64,000 nt of DNA from Variovorax sp. JS1663 (GCF_002157355.1 NZ_LYMK01000003.1:62001-126000), one strand, 5' to 3'. Numbered from the stretch's first letter, positions 16,121 through 25,785 are shown. The notes: generated from the letters alone by a model not told the origin. A program made the numbers and translations.

Positions 16121-17014
16121 TCAGCGGCCCGCGGGCTGCGCGGTGCCGAGCATCTGGATGACGGAAGAGAAATCCAGGCGTCCCCGCCCGGCGGCGCAGT
16201 GCATGGCGTAGACCGAGGCCGCCGCCGCGCCCAGCAGCGCGGGCGAGCGGCTCGCGACCGCGGCCTGCTCGGCCAGCCGCAGGTCCTTCAGCATCAGCTC
16301 GGAGGCGAAGCCGCCCTCGTAGCCGCGGTTGGCCGGCGCCGAAGGGACCAGCCCGGGTTCGGGGGCATAGCTGGTGAGCGCCCAGCATTGGCCCGACGAG
16401 GTCGAGGCGATCTCGAAGAACTTCTGCGGATCGAGGCCCAGGCGCTTGGCCAGGTACAGCGCCTCCGACACCGCGAGCATGGAAATGCCCGCCAGCATGT
16501 TGTTGCAGATCTTCGCGGCCTGTCCGGCACCGGCCGCACCGGCATGAACGATGTTCCGGCCCATCGCGCGCAGCAGCGCGAGGGCACGCCCGAAGGCGTC
16601 GTCGGATCCGCCCACCATGAAGGTCAGCGTGCCCGCGGCCGCGCCGCCGACGCCGCCGGAGACCGGGGCGTCGAGCGTCAGCAGGCCCTTGCCGCCCAGG
16701 GCCGCGTGGAAGGCCGCGCAGGACTCGACATCGATCGTCGAGCAGTCGATGACGAGCGCGTCGGCTTCGAAGCGCAGCGCCGGGTCGTTGATCACCTCCA
16801 GCACGTGGCGGCCGCTGGGCAGCATCGTGATCACCACCTCCGCGCCGGCGACCGCCTCCGAGGTCGAGGCGGATCGCTGCAGCCCCGCCTCGTGCGCCCG
16901 TTCCATGGCGCCCGCGTCCAGGTCGAAGCAGCGCACCGCGTGCCCTGCCTCCTTCAAGCGGCACGCCATGGGCAAGCCCATGTTGCCCAGTCCGATGAAT
17001 CCGATCACAGCCAT
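16121..17014 (-). CDS. 3-hydroxyisobutyrate dehydrogenase-family oxidoreductase
   Basis: A 297-residue beta-hydroxyacid dehydrogenase. It has the N-terminal NAD(P) site (GFIGLGNMG), the substrate motif DAPVSGG (116-121) and the catalytic lysine K168 in GAGQAAKICNN. It resembles MmsB/GarR-type enzymes that oxidise or reduce short 3-hydroxy acids and tartronate semialdehyde. The operon position, between ALDH and Bug, suggests it handles a hydroxyacid released from the substrate. The actual substrate is unknown. Confidence 0.9.
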   Translation of the reverse strand: MAVIGFIGLGNMGLPMACRLKEAGHAVRCFDLDAGAMERAHEAGLQRSASTSEAVAGAEVVITMLPSGRHVLEVINDPALRFEADALVIDCSTIDVESCAAFHAALGGKGLLTLDAPVSGGVGGAAAGTLTFMVGGSDDAFGRALALLRAMGRNIVHAGAAGAGQAAKICNNMLAGISMLAVSEALYLAKRLGLDPQKFFEIASTSSGQCWALTSYAPEPGLVPSAPANRGYEGGFASELMLKDLRLAEQAAVASRSPALLGAAAASVYAMHCAAGRGRLDFSSVIQMLGTAQPAGR

Positions 17015-17051
17015 GCTTGTCTCCTTTTTGGATTGGGAACCGGGACCGGGC

Positions 17052-18551
17052 TCAGCTCATGTTGAGGAGCACGGTCTTCTTGTGGGTGAAGTGGTCCAGC
17101 ATGGCTTCCAGCGAAGCCTCGCGTCCCAGGCCCGATTGCTTGACGCCGCCGTAGGACAGGCCGGGCTGGACCACGATGTTCTGGTTCACCTGCACGAAGC
17201 CGGCGTGCAGCCGCCGGGTGGCGTCCAGGGCCGTCTTCAGGTCACGCGTCCAGATCGTCGCCGCCAGCCCGTAGTCGCTGTCGTTCGCCATCGCGATGGC
17301 CTCCTCGTAGCTGGAGAAGCGGATCACGCAGGTCACCGGCCCGAAGATCTCCTCGCGTGCGAGGCGGGAGCCGTTGCCCAGCCCGGTGAAGATGACCGGC
17401 CGCACGAACAGGCCCTCCCGAAGCGCATCGCCGCTGGGCAGCTGCGCGCATTCGTGCGCCGTCGCGCCGGCTTCCGCGCGGCCGCTCTCGATGTAGCCGA
17501 GCACCTTGTCGAGCTGCGCGCGCGAGATGATGGTGCCGATGTCCGTTGCCTCGTCCAGCGGGTCGCCCATCTTCATCGCATCGACGCGCGCCTTGAGCTG
17601 GGCAACGAACGCGTCGTGGACCTTCTCGTGCACGAGGATGCGGCTGGCCGCGGTGCAGCTCTGCCCCTGGCGGGTGAAGCGCATGCCGCTGACCGCGCCG
17701 GTGACGGCCCGGGGAAGGTCCGCGTCGTCCATCACGATCATCGGGCTCTTGCCGCCCAGCTCGAGCGTGACCGGGATCAGCTTCTCGCCGGCGGTGCGCG
17801 CGACGATGCGGCCCGTCTCGACGGAGCCGGTGAAGGTCACCTTGCCCACCTGCGGATGCGCGACCAGCGGCGCACCGCACACGGGGCCGTCGCCGGAGAC
17901 GATGTTCAGCACACCCGGCGGCAGCTTCTGGTTGAGGATCTGGCACACGCGCAGGACCGCGAGCGGGGCTTCCTCCGCCGACTTGACGACGACCGTGTTG
18001 CCGGCCACCAGCGCCGGCGCGATCTTCAGCGCCATCAGCATCATGGGCGCGTTCCACGGAATGATGACGCCCACCACGCCGATCGGCTCGCGCTGGGTGA
18101 AGGTCAGCATGCCGGGGTCGAAGGGCACGGTCTCGCCCTTGAGCTCCGAGCCGAGGCCGCCGTAGAACTGCAGCGCGTCGGCGACCACCGAGGCCTCCAC
18201 CCGGCTCTCGGTGCGCAGGGCCTTGCCGGTTTCTAGCGCGACCAGGCGCCCCAGTTCCTCCACGTGGCCCGCGAGCAGGCGGGCGCATTCGGCCACCAGG
18301 GTGCCGCGTTTTCGGGCAGCCATGGCGGCCCACGCCGGCTGGGCACGGGCCGCTGCGGCGACAGCCTGTTCCACGTCGCCCGCGTCGCTGTGGGCGGCCT
18401 GGCCGATCTCGCGGCCGTTGGCCGGGTTGACGACGGGGAAGGTGCGACCCGAGCGCGCCGGGGTCAGTTCGCCGCCGATCAGGTTGAAGCCGCTGATGGT
18501 GCGGGCGAGGCGGTGCGGATCGGTGTCCGCGATGAGCTGCTGCTGGGTCAT
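17052..18551 (-). CDS. NAD(P)-dependent aldehyde dehydrogenase
   Basis: A 499-residue ALDH superfamily enzyme. Catalytic C299 (RQGQSCTAAS) and general-base E264 (LELGGKSP) are present, as is the N-terminal cofactor motif (PWNAPM). It resembles betaine/aryl-aldehyde dehydrogenases. The start ATG overlaps the sulfatase stop by four bases, so the two are coupled. With a choline-sulfatase-like neighbour, a betaine aldehyde role is conceivable, but no choline dehydrogenase is present and the rest of the operon points to hydroxyacid/CoA chemistry. Confidence 0.9.
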   Translation of the reverse strand: MTQQQLIADTDPHRLARTISGFNLIGGELTPARSGRTFPVVNPANGREIGQAAHSDAGDVEQAVAAAARAQPAWAAMAARKRGTLVAECARLLAGHVEELGRLVALETGKALRTESRVEASVVADALQFYGGLGSELKGETVPFDPGMLTFTQREPIGVVGVIIPWNAPMMLMALKIAPALVAGNTVVVKSAEEAPLAVLRVCQILNQKLPPGVLNIVSGDGPVCGAPLVAHPQVGKVTFTGSVETGRIVARTAGEKLIPVTLELGGKSPMIVMDDADLPRAVTGAVSGMRFTRQGQSCTAASRILVHEKVHDAFVAQLKARVDAMKMGDPLDEATDIGTIISRAQLDKVLGYIESGRAEAGATAHECAQLPSGDALREGLFVRPVIFTGLGNGSRLAREEIFGPVTCVIRFSSYEEAIAMANDSDYGLAATIWTRDLKTALDATRRLHAGFVQVNQNIVVQPGLSYGGVKQSGLGREASLEAMLDHFTHKKTVLLNMS

Positions 18552-20089
18552 GCCCCGTTCTCCTTCCCGTTCGCCGTGCCGGCCAGCGGCGGCCAGCGCT
18601 TCTTGACCTTGATCACCCGGGCGCTGCCGCGGCGCACGAAGCGGCGCGTGTCGTCGGTGCTGGCCTGGTAGTCCCACACCGGCTGGCTCGCCTCGGGCAG
18701 CGAGTTGATGAACTTGCGCCGCGCCTGGCTGGCGAGCACCTGCTGCGTGATCGCCCCCGGGTCCCAGCGGGAGAGCACGCGTGCCTTGAGCTCGGCGAGC
18801 ACCTGCGGCTGCTGCTGCGCGATGTCGACGAGCTCGTTCGGATCGGCCTCCATGTCGAACAGCAGATCCGGATGGCCGTGCGTGTAGACGTACTTGTACT
18901 TGCCGCGGCGCAGCATGCAGCACGGGCCGGTCACGCCTTCGGCCGTGTACTCGGAGAAGGCTTCCGCCTCGCCCGTGGGGTCGCCGGTGGCGACCAGCGG
19001 CACCAGGCTGCGGCCGTCGATCGGCTCGACCCAGGCCGGCGCGGTCTCGCCGGTGGCGTACTGCACGAGCGTCGGCAGCAGGTCCACGTGCGAGACCGGC
19101 TCCGCGATCCGGCGCGGCTTGTGCGCGCGGGGATCGAACACGATCAGCGGCACCTTGGCCGACCAGTCGAAGAACACGCGCTTGAACCACATGCCGCGCT
19201 CGCCCAGCATGTCGCCGTGGTCGGTGGTGAACACCACGATCGTGTTGTCCGCGAAGCCCGCGCGCTGCAGCGTGTCCAGCAGGCGCCCGACCTTGTCGTC
19301 GATGTAGCTGACCATCGCGTAGTAGGTGTGGCGCGCGCGCCGGATCTGCTCCTCGGTCGCGCCCTGCTTGTCGAGGCCGTGGGAGTACTGCACCCACTGG
19401 CTCAGCTTGTCGCGCTCGTGCATCGGCATGTCGCCGACGATGGGCAGGTTGATCTCTTCCGGCTTGTACCGGTCCAGGTACTCCGGCGGGATGCTGTACG
19501 GCGGGTGGGGGTGCGTGTAGGAGATGCACATGAAGAAGGGCTGCTCGTCTTCCCGCGCGAGGTCGTACAGGCGCTGCACGGCCTTGGCCTCCACCTCCTC
19601 GTCGTAGTCGAGCTGCAGGCTGCGGAAGCAGGGGCCGCTTTCGTCGACGGTACTCAGGTTGTGGCCCGGCGAATAGAAGCTGAACTCGCCTTCGTTCCAG
19701 TCGGCCACCCAGCCGAAATCCGCCGGGTAGATGTCGGTGGTCAGCCGCTCCGCGAAGCCGTGCTTCTGGTCCGGGCCCACGAAGTGCATCTTGCCGCCGA
19801 GGATGGTCTTGTAGCCCTGCCGGGCCAGGTAGTAGGGCAGCGTCGGCGTGGCGGCCTGGAACTCGCACGCGTTGTCGAAGGCGCCGATGCGCGTCGCGTA
19901 CTGGCCCGCCAGCAGCGAGAAGCGCGCCGGCGCGCACAGCGGGAAGTTGCAGTAGGCGTTGTCGAAGACGGCGGATCGCTCCGCCAGCGCCTGCAGGTGC
20001 GGCGCCTTCACGACGGGGTTGCCGTGGAACGGCAGGGCGAGGGCGGAGAGCTGGTCCGCCATGATGAAAAGGATGTTGGGCTTGCGCAT
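18548..20089 (-). CDS. betC: Choline-sulfatase-type sulfatase
   Basis: A 513-residue type I sulfatase. D12 and Q13 lie at the N-terminal metal site. The formylglycine motif C-x-A-x-R is present with C52 (LCAPARFSLLAGQ), followed by TTDHGDMLGERG. The C-terminal extension (SRWDPGAI...RRKFINSLPE...WDYQ...RRFVR) resembles the choline-sulfatase C-terminal domain. No signal peptide is seen, so it should be cytoplasmic. The start is MRKPNILFIM, because upstream codons lie in the divergent promoter. It is first in a six-gene operon without other choline genes, so the true sulfate ester may differ from choline-O-sulfate. Confidence 0.8.
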   Translation of the reverse strand: MRKPNILFIMADQLSALALPFHGNPVVKAPHLQALAERSAVFDNAYCNFPLCAPARFSLLAGQYATRIGAFDNACEFQAATPTLPYYLARQGYKTILGGKMHFVGPDQKHGFAERLTTDIYPADFGWVADWNEGEFSFYSPGHNLSTVDESGPCFRSLQLDYDEEVEAKAVQRLYDLAREDEQPFFMCISYTHPHPPYSIPPEYLDRYKPEEINLPIVGDMPMHERDKLSQWVQYSHGLDKQGATEEQIRRARHTYYAMVSYIDDKVGRLLDTLQRAGFADNTIVVFTTDHGDMLGERGMWFKRVFFDWSAKVPLIVFDPRAHKPRRIAEPVSHVDLLPTLVQYATGETAPAWVEPIDGRSLVPLVATGDPTGEAEAFSEYTAEGVTGPCCMLRRGKYKYVYTHGHPDLLFDMEADPNELVDIAQQQPQVLAELKARVLSRWDPGAITQQVLASQARRKFINSLPEASQPVWDYQASTDDTRRFVRRGSARVIKVKKRWPPLAGTANGKENGA

Positions 20090-20106
20090 GGGGGCTCCTT
20101 GATTGC

Positions 20107-20134
20107 ACAACGGTTGCATTTCCGTTGTATGCAA
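20107..20134. promoter_or_regulatory. Nested operator palindromes in sulfatase/CoA-transferase divergent promoter
   Basis: The 83-bp divergent gap is AT-rich for this genome. It contains ACAACGG-N8-CCGTTGT (20107-20113/20122-20128), TTGCAT-N9-ATGCAA (20114-20119/20129-20134), and TTGTATGCAA (20125-20134), one base from the GntR FadR/VanR consensus. This nested arrangement suits binding by the operon's own GntR protein, which would coordinate both arms. Confidence 0.5.
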
Positions 20135-20172
20135 TATAGAGTGGGTTCCGCGATGTGACAAGTGGAGAAAAC

Positions 20173-21396
20173 GTGACCGATCCCAATTCCCTGCCCCTGG
20201 CCGGCGTGCGCGTCCTGGATCTCACCCGCGCGCTGGCGGGGCCCTTCTGCACCATGATCCTCGGCGACCTCGGTGCCGACGTGATCAAGGTCGAGCCCGC
20301 CGGCGGCGACATGATCCGCGAGTGGGGGCCCTTCGACCGCGGCACCAGCGCCTACTACCTGAGCGGCAACCGCAACAAGCGCGGCATCGCCGTCAACTTC
20401 CGCGATCCCGCCGCGCTGGACCTGCTGCGCGATCTGGCGGGGCGCTGCGACGTCGTGGTGGAGAACTTCCGAAGCGGCGCCATGGAAGCCATGGGCCTGG
20501 CCTACGAGACGCTGGCAGCCGCCAATCCGCGCCTGGTCTACGCCAGCGTGACCGGCTTCGGCCGCACCGGGCCGGCCGCCGGCCGCCCGGGCTTCGACCA
20601 GATCGCCCAGGGCTATTCGGGCCTGATGAGCGTCACCGGCAGCGCGGAGTCCGGCCCGGTGCGCGTCGGGGTGGCGATCGGCGACCAGACCGCCGGCATG
20701 TGGTGCGCGATCGGTGTGCTCGCCGCGCTGGGCGAGCGGCATGCGACCGGCCGCGGACGGCGCGTGGAGACTTCGCTGCTGGCCGGCCTGGTCGGGCTCA
20801 TGAGCGTGCAGGCGCAGCGCTACCTGAGCCTCGGCGAGGTGCCGGCGCTCGCCGGCAACACGCACCCGGTGATCGCGCCCTATGGCGTCTTCGAAACGGC
20901 CGACGGCCCTTTGAACATTGCGCCGGCGACGGCGGAGATGTGGAGGCGGCTGTGCGAGGTGCTCGAGCTGCAGCACCTGGCCGACGATCCCCGCTACGCC
21001 ACCAACGCCGCGCGGATGGAGCGCCGCATCGAGCTCAAGGCCCTCATCGAGGCGAAGCTGAAGGCGCGCGGCCGCAGCGAATGGACGGCGCGGCTGCTCG
21101 CGGCGGACATCCCGGCCGGGCCCATCAACAACCTGGCCGACGTCTTCGCCGACGAGCAGGTGCGCCACGCGCGGCTGGTGGAGGAGGTGCAGCACGCGCA
21201 GCTCGGCCCGATCCGCCAGGTGGGCAGCCCGGTCAGCTTCGACGGCCGCCTGGGCGGGTCGATCCGCCGCGCGCCGCCCGTGCTGGGGGAGCACACCTTC
21301 GAGGTGCTGCGGGAACACGGCTACGCGCCGCGCGACCTCGAAGCGCTGGCGCGCCGGGGCGTCATCGTGCAGCACGACGCCGGAGTGCAAGCGTGA
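20173..21396 (+). CDS. CaiB/BaiF-type (class III) CoA transferase
   Basis: A 407-residue family III CoA transferase that moves CoA between carboxylic acids. The catalytic Asp is D142 (PGFDQIAQGYSG). The N-terminal LAGVRVLDLTRALAGPF and GADVIKVEPAGGD motifs are typical. GTG at 20173 is chosen because TGGAGAAAAC lies just before it, and the ATG at 20155 is an alternative with a poor ribosome site. It is divergent from the sulfatase operon and is followed 59 bp later by an enoyl-CoA hydratase. Confidence 0.9.
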   Translation: MTDPNSLPLAGVRVLDLTRALAGPFCTMILGDLGADVIKVEPAGGDMIREWGPFDRGTSAYYLSGNRNKRGIAVNFRDPAALDLLRDLAGRCDVVVENFRSGAMEAMGLAYETLAAANPRLVYASVTGFGRTGPAAGRPGFDQIAQGYSGLMSVTGSAESGPVRVGVAIGDQTAGMWCAIGVLAALGERHATGRGRRVETSLLAGLVGLMSVQAQRYLSLGEVPALAGNTHPVIAPYGVFETADGPLNIAPATAEMWRRLCEVLELQHLADDPRYATNAARMERRIELKALIEAKLKARGRSEWTARLLAADIPAGPINNLADVFADEQVRHARLVEEVQHAQLGPIRQVGSPVSFDGRLGGSIRRAPPVLGEHTFEVLREHGYAPRDLEALARRGVIVQHDAGVQA

Positions 21397-21455
21397 GCCC
21401 CCGCCCCGCCGCTCGGAACGGGGCCCGCAGCGCAGCCGAAGGCGAAGGTACGCCA

Positions 21456-22193
21456 ATGAACGCGGGCGCGGCGCCCACGCTGGAGATCGCGGACGCGGTG
21501 GCGACCCTCACGCTGCGCCGTCCCGCGCAGCACAACCGCATCGACCCGGACGACCCGGCGGTCTTCCTGAGCCACCTCGATCAAGTCCGAAGCGATCCCG
21601 CGGTGCGTCTGCTCGTGCTCACCGGCGAGGGCGAGAAGACCTTCTGCTCCGGCTACACCCTCGGCCAGATCGGCGCGCGCCTGGACCGGTCCTTCGAGGA
21701 CATGCTCGATGCGCTGGAGTCGCTGGCGGTGCCGACGCTGTGCGCGCTGAACGGCAGCGCCTATGGCGGCGGCACCGACCTGGCGCTGGCCTGCGACTTC
21801 CGCATCGGCGTGCGCGGCTGCCGGCTGTTCATGCCCGCCGCGCGCTTCGGCCTGCACTACTACCCCGGCGGCCTGCGACGCTTCGTCACGCGGCTGGGCT
21901 GCTCGACGGCCAAGAAGATCTTTCTCACGGGCATGACACTGGAGAGCGAGGAGCTGCTTCGAAACGGGTTCCTCACGGAATTGGTGGAAGCGGAGGAGCT
22001 GCCCGCGCGCATCGCGCTCTACCGGGACCAGATCGCGCGCTGCGATGCCCAGGCGGTCCGCTCGATGAAGCAGCACATCGATGCGATCTGCGCGGGCGAA
22101 TGGGACGAGGTGTCGGGCCGGGCCGCCTACGAAGCGTCTCTCGCGTCGGAAGAAACCGGAAGACGGCTGGCCGCGCTGGCGGAAAGGTCGTGA
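21456..22193 (+). CDS. Enoyl-CoA hydratase/isomerase family protein
   Basis: A 245-residue crotonase-fold protein. It has oxyanion-hole elements (FCSGYTLGQI; ALNGSAYGGGTDLALACDFRIG), but the second catalytic Glu region reads PAARFGLHYYPGG, so hydratase activity is not certain. Crotonase members also act as isomerases or hydrolases. The ribosome site GAAGGTACGCCA precedes the ATG. It forms an operon with the CoA transferase and presumably acts on the CoA thioester that enzyme makes. Confidence 0.85.
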   Translation: MNAGAAPTLEIADAVATLTLRRPAQHNRIDPDDPAVFLSHLDQVRSDPAVRLLVLTGEGEKTFCSGYTLGQIGARLDRSFEDMLDALESLAVPTLCALNGSAYGGGTDLALACDFRIGVRGCRLFMPAARFGLHYYPGGLRRFVTRLGCSTAKKIFLTGMTLESEELLRNGFLTELVEAEELPARIALYRDQIARCDAQAVRSMKQHIDAICAGEWDEVSGRAAYEASLASEETGRRLAALAERS

Positions 22194-22200
22194 CCGTCGG

Positions 22201-22761
22201 TCATTCGCCCGTGCATGCATCCTCGACCAGGATCTCGGGCCGCAGCCGGATGCAGCGCGAACCCTCGAGCGTCTCGACCACGAAGCGCGCGGCGCCGGAC
22301 TCGTCGTTCACGAAGTGAACGTCATGCAGCCACGGCAAACGAGACCTCGTGCCTTCCAGGCCGGTCGGCCTGACATGGAGATCGGCGGCCGAGAAATGAT
22401 GCTGTCCTTGCGCGCGGTAGATGCTCACCAGTTGACCGACGTCGCGGTACCCGATGCTCGTGTCGGCGAAATAGCGGCCATCGTCGGAGAGATCGCCGCC
22501 CGGGTGGCCGTCGTAGACGTAGTCGTGCTCCCATTGAACCGCATCGTCCTGGGTGGACACGACCTGGAGGCGATAGCGCCACTGCCACGCGCGCTCCCCG
22601 CCCTGCTTGTCGGCCACGAACACGCGCGCCGTGAACTGCCGATTGCCGGACTTGACCTCGAAAGGGCGGTAACTCGGGCGGGGATCCGCGGCGGCGTCCA
22701 GCCAGGTGAGCGACAGCACGATCAGCAGGAAGACAAGATGGCACAGCGTGCGGAAAGCCAT
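22201..22761 (-). CDS. Secreted protein of unknown function
   Basis: A 186-residue protein with a signal peptide (MAFRTLCHLVFLLIVLSLTWLDAAA). The mature part is strand-rich with many Trp/Tyr/Asp residues (WEHDYVYDGHPGGDLSDDG) and contains a few Cys near the C-terminus. No family was recognised. It is convergent with the enoyl-CoA hydratase, and the two stop codons are seven bases apart inside a short inverted repeat. Codon usage matches its neighbours. Confidence 0.7.
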   Translation of the reverse strand: MAFRTLCHLVFLLIVLSLTWLDAAADPRPSYRPFEVKSGNRQFTARVFVADKQGGERAWQWRYRLQVVSTQDDAVQWEHDYVYDGHPGGDLSDDGRYFADTSIGYRDVGQLVSIYRAQGQHHFSAADLHVRPTGLEGTRSRLPWLHDVHFVNDESGAARFVVETLEGSRCIRLRPEILVEDACTGE

Positions 22762-22867
22762 GGTCGAAAGGTCGCATGCAGACAAGGGACTGCATATCTA
22801 CCAGCGCGACCCGGTATCCCATGGTGGGCCGGGAACATTGGCGAGATTTCCGGCCGGCGCTGGTCGC

Positions 22868-24094
22868 CTATCCCTTCTTCACCAGCGGGCAGCTCGACTT
22901 CTCCAGCGGCTGGAAGGCCTCCGCTGCCGGGATGGTCGCCAGCCGCTTGTAGTAGTCCCACGGGTACTTCGACTCGCCCGGCTTCTTGACCTGCATCAGG
23001 ACCATGTCGTGCACCATCCGCCCGTCCTCGCGGATGCGGCCGTTCTTCGCGAAGAAGTCGTTCACCGGCGTGGCCTTCATCTTCGCCATCACCGGGCCGG
23101 TCGCGTCGGTGCCGGCATCGCGCACCGCGCGCAGGTAGTGCATCGTCGACGAGTAGTTGGCCGCGTGGATCGCGGTGGGCATCTTCTTCATACGCTCGAA
23201 GAAGCGGCGCGACCACTGGCGGGTCTCGTCGTTGGCGTCCCAGTAGAAGGCCTCGGTCAGTATCACGCCCTGCGCGGCCTTGAGCCCCACGCCGTGGATG
23301 TCGGTGATGAAGACCGCCAGCCCCGCCAGGTTCTGCTTCGCCGGGTCGATGCCGAACTCCTGCGCCGATTTGATCGCGTTGATGGTGTCGCTGCCGCCGT
23401 TGGCCAGGCCGATGATCTTCGCGCCCGATCCCTTGGCCGCCACCATGAAGGAGGAGAAGTCGCTCGCGTTGAACGGATGGCGCGAGGTGCCCACCACCTT
23501 GCCGCCGGAGCTGGTGACCACCTCGGTCACGTCGCGTTCGATCTGGTGGCCGAAGGCGTAGTCGGCGGTCAGGAAGTACCAGCTGTCGCCGCCGTTCTTC
23601 ACGATCGCGCGGGCCGTGCCGTTGGCCATCGCATAGGTGTCCCAGGCGTAGTGGATGCTGTTGGGCGTGCAGCTCTCGTTGGTCAGGCGCAGCGCCCCCG
23701 CGCCGTTGACGATGGCGACGCGGTTCTTCTGCTTCGCCATGTCCACCGCGGCCAGCGCCACCGCGGAGTTGGTGAGGTCGGTGATCATGTCCACCTTCTG
23801 CACGTCGAACCACTCGCGCGCCTTGTTGGCGGCGATGTCGGCCTTGTTCTGGTGATCTACCTCCAGTACCTCGATGGGCTTGCCCAGCACCTGGCCGCCG
23901 AAGTCCTCCACCGCCATCTTCACCGCCATCGCCGAGCCGCGGCCCGAGAGCTCCGAGAGCACGCCTCCCATGTCGGTGATGACGCCGATGCGCACCGCGC
24001 CGTCGGAGATGCCACCGTCACCCTGGGGCTGCGCCTGGGCCAGCGAGGCGATGCCGAGGGCGGCCGCGCCACCCAGCCATGCGAGTCTGTTCAC
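22868..24094 (-). CDS. Branched-chain-amino-acid-type ABC substrate-binding protein
   Basis: A 408-residue type I periplasmic binding protein (LivK/UrtA-like) with a signal peptide ending AQAQ and the motif VRIGVITDMGGVLSELSGRGSAMAVKMAVEDFGG. The start is GTG at 24094 with AAGGAGA nine bases upstream. It is the last gene of an acyl-CoA ligase - hydratase - SDR operon. No permease or ATPase genes are adjacent, so it must share a transporter encoded elsewhere. It probably binds the aromatic or aliphatic acid degraded by the operon. Confidence 0.9.
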   Translation of the reverse strand: MNRLAWLGGAAALGIASLAQAQPQGDGGISDGAVRIGVITDMGGVLSELSGRGSAMAVKMAVEDFGGQVLGKPIEVLEVDHQNKADIAANKAREWFDVQKVDMITDLTNSAVALAAVDMAKQKNRVAIVNGAGALRLTNESCTPNSIHYAWDTYAMANGTARAIVKNGGDSWYFLTADYAFGHQIERDVTEVVTSSGGKVVGTSRHPFNASDFSSFMVAAKGSGAKIIGLANGGSDTINAIKSAQEFGIDPAKQNLAGLAVFITDIHGVGLKAAQGVILTEAFYWDANDETRQWSRRFFERMKKMPTAIHAANYSSTMHYLRAVRDAGTDATGPVMAKMKATPVNDFFAKNGRIREDGRMVHDMVLMQVKKPGESKYPWDYYKRLATIPAAEAFQPLEKSSCPLVKKG

Positions 24095-24140
24095 GTCGAT
24101 GTCTCCTTCGTTGTGGTGGCAGCCCAGGGGCCGTCCGGCT

Positions 24141-24917
24141 TCAGATCACGTTGCGGGTCAGCCCGCCGTCCACGCAGATGTTCTGGCCCGTGATGTAGCC
24201 CGCGTGCACGGAGGCCAGGAAGGCGCAGAGGCCGCCGAAGTCCTCGGCCGTGCCCAGGCGCTGCATCGGGATGCTGCGGGCCATGTCTTCGCGCACCGCG
24301 GCTTCGTCCAGGTTCATGCGGCGCTGGCGGTCGGCGATCACGCGCTGCAGCGCGCCGGTGTCCATCAGCCCCGGCAGCAGGCCGTTGACGGTGATGCCGT
24401 GCGGCGCCACCTCGCGTGCCAGCGAGCCCATGGCGCCGGTCAGGCCCACGCGCAGGCTGTTGGACAGCGCCATGTTCGGATAGAGCTCCTTCACCACGAA
24501 GGAGGTGATGTTGAGGATGCGGCCGAAGCGCGCCGCGCGCATCGCGGGCAGGAAGGCGCGCACCACCTCCAGCGGGCCGATCACGCTGGTCTCGTGGCTG
24601 GCGCGCCAGGCCTCGAGGCGCGTCTCCTCGAAGGGCGCGGCCGGCGGGCCGCCGGCATTGGTGACGATGATGGATGGCGCGTCCACGCGCGAGACTGCCT
24701 CCACCAGCCGCGTGCGCTCGTCCTCGCGGCCGATGTCGCCGGGCACGAAGACCGCCAGCGGCGAGAGCGCGCGCGCCGCCGCCGCGCCGTGGGCCGCGTC
24801 GCGCCCGTTGAGGATCACGCGCACGCCGGCCTCGGCCAGCGCCCGCGCGCAGGCATGGCCCAGGCCGCGCGTGCCGCCGAGCACCAGCGCCGTGCGGCCT
24901 GCGATGCCGAGGTCCAT
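24141..24917 (-). CDS. SDR-family protein with non-canonical active site
   Basis: A 258-residue short-chain dehydrogenase-like protein. The cofactor motif GGTRGLG (14-20) and NAGG (87-90) are intact and S139 fits the catalytic Ser. At the YxxxK position the sequence is SNSLR, so Tyr is S152 and Lys is R156. Such SNxxR SDRs form a recognised atypical group whose chemistry is unclear. It is translated in the acyl-CoA ligase operon, 12 bp after the hydratase stop. Confidence 0.88.
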   Translation of the reverse strand: MDLGIAGRTALVLGGTRGLGHACARALAEAGVRVILNGRDAAHGAAAARALSPLAVFVPGDIGREDERTRLVEAVSRVDAPSIIVTNAGGPPAAPFEETRLEAWRASHETSVIGPLEVVRAFLPAMRAARFGRILNITSFVVKELYPNMALSNSLRVGLTGAMGSLAREVAPHGITVNGLLPGLMDTGALQRVIADRQRRMNLDEAAVREDMARSIPMQRLGTAEDFGGLCAFLASVHAGYITGQNICVDGGLTRNVI

Positions 24918-24929
24918 GGGCGTGCTCTC

Positions 24930-25757
<828 letters not shown>

Positions 25758-25785
25758 GGTTCGGTCCTTCTCGGGTTGCGGGAGG

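Noticed and set aside
16551..18236. 561-codon plus-strand open frame
   Set aside because: It lies opposite the dehydrogenase and ALDH genes, whose catalytic motifs are intact. It has no family similarity.
18548..20089. Sulfatase plus ALDH as a choline-sulfate to betaine pathway
   Set aside because: No choline dehydrogenase, BetI or transporter is present, and the co-operonic genes point elsewhere. Kept only as an alternative.
18872..20158. 428-codon plus-strand open frame opposite the sulfatase
   Set aside because: Composition is antisense-like (His/Arg/Val-rich) with no motif, while the sulfatase on the other strand is convincing.
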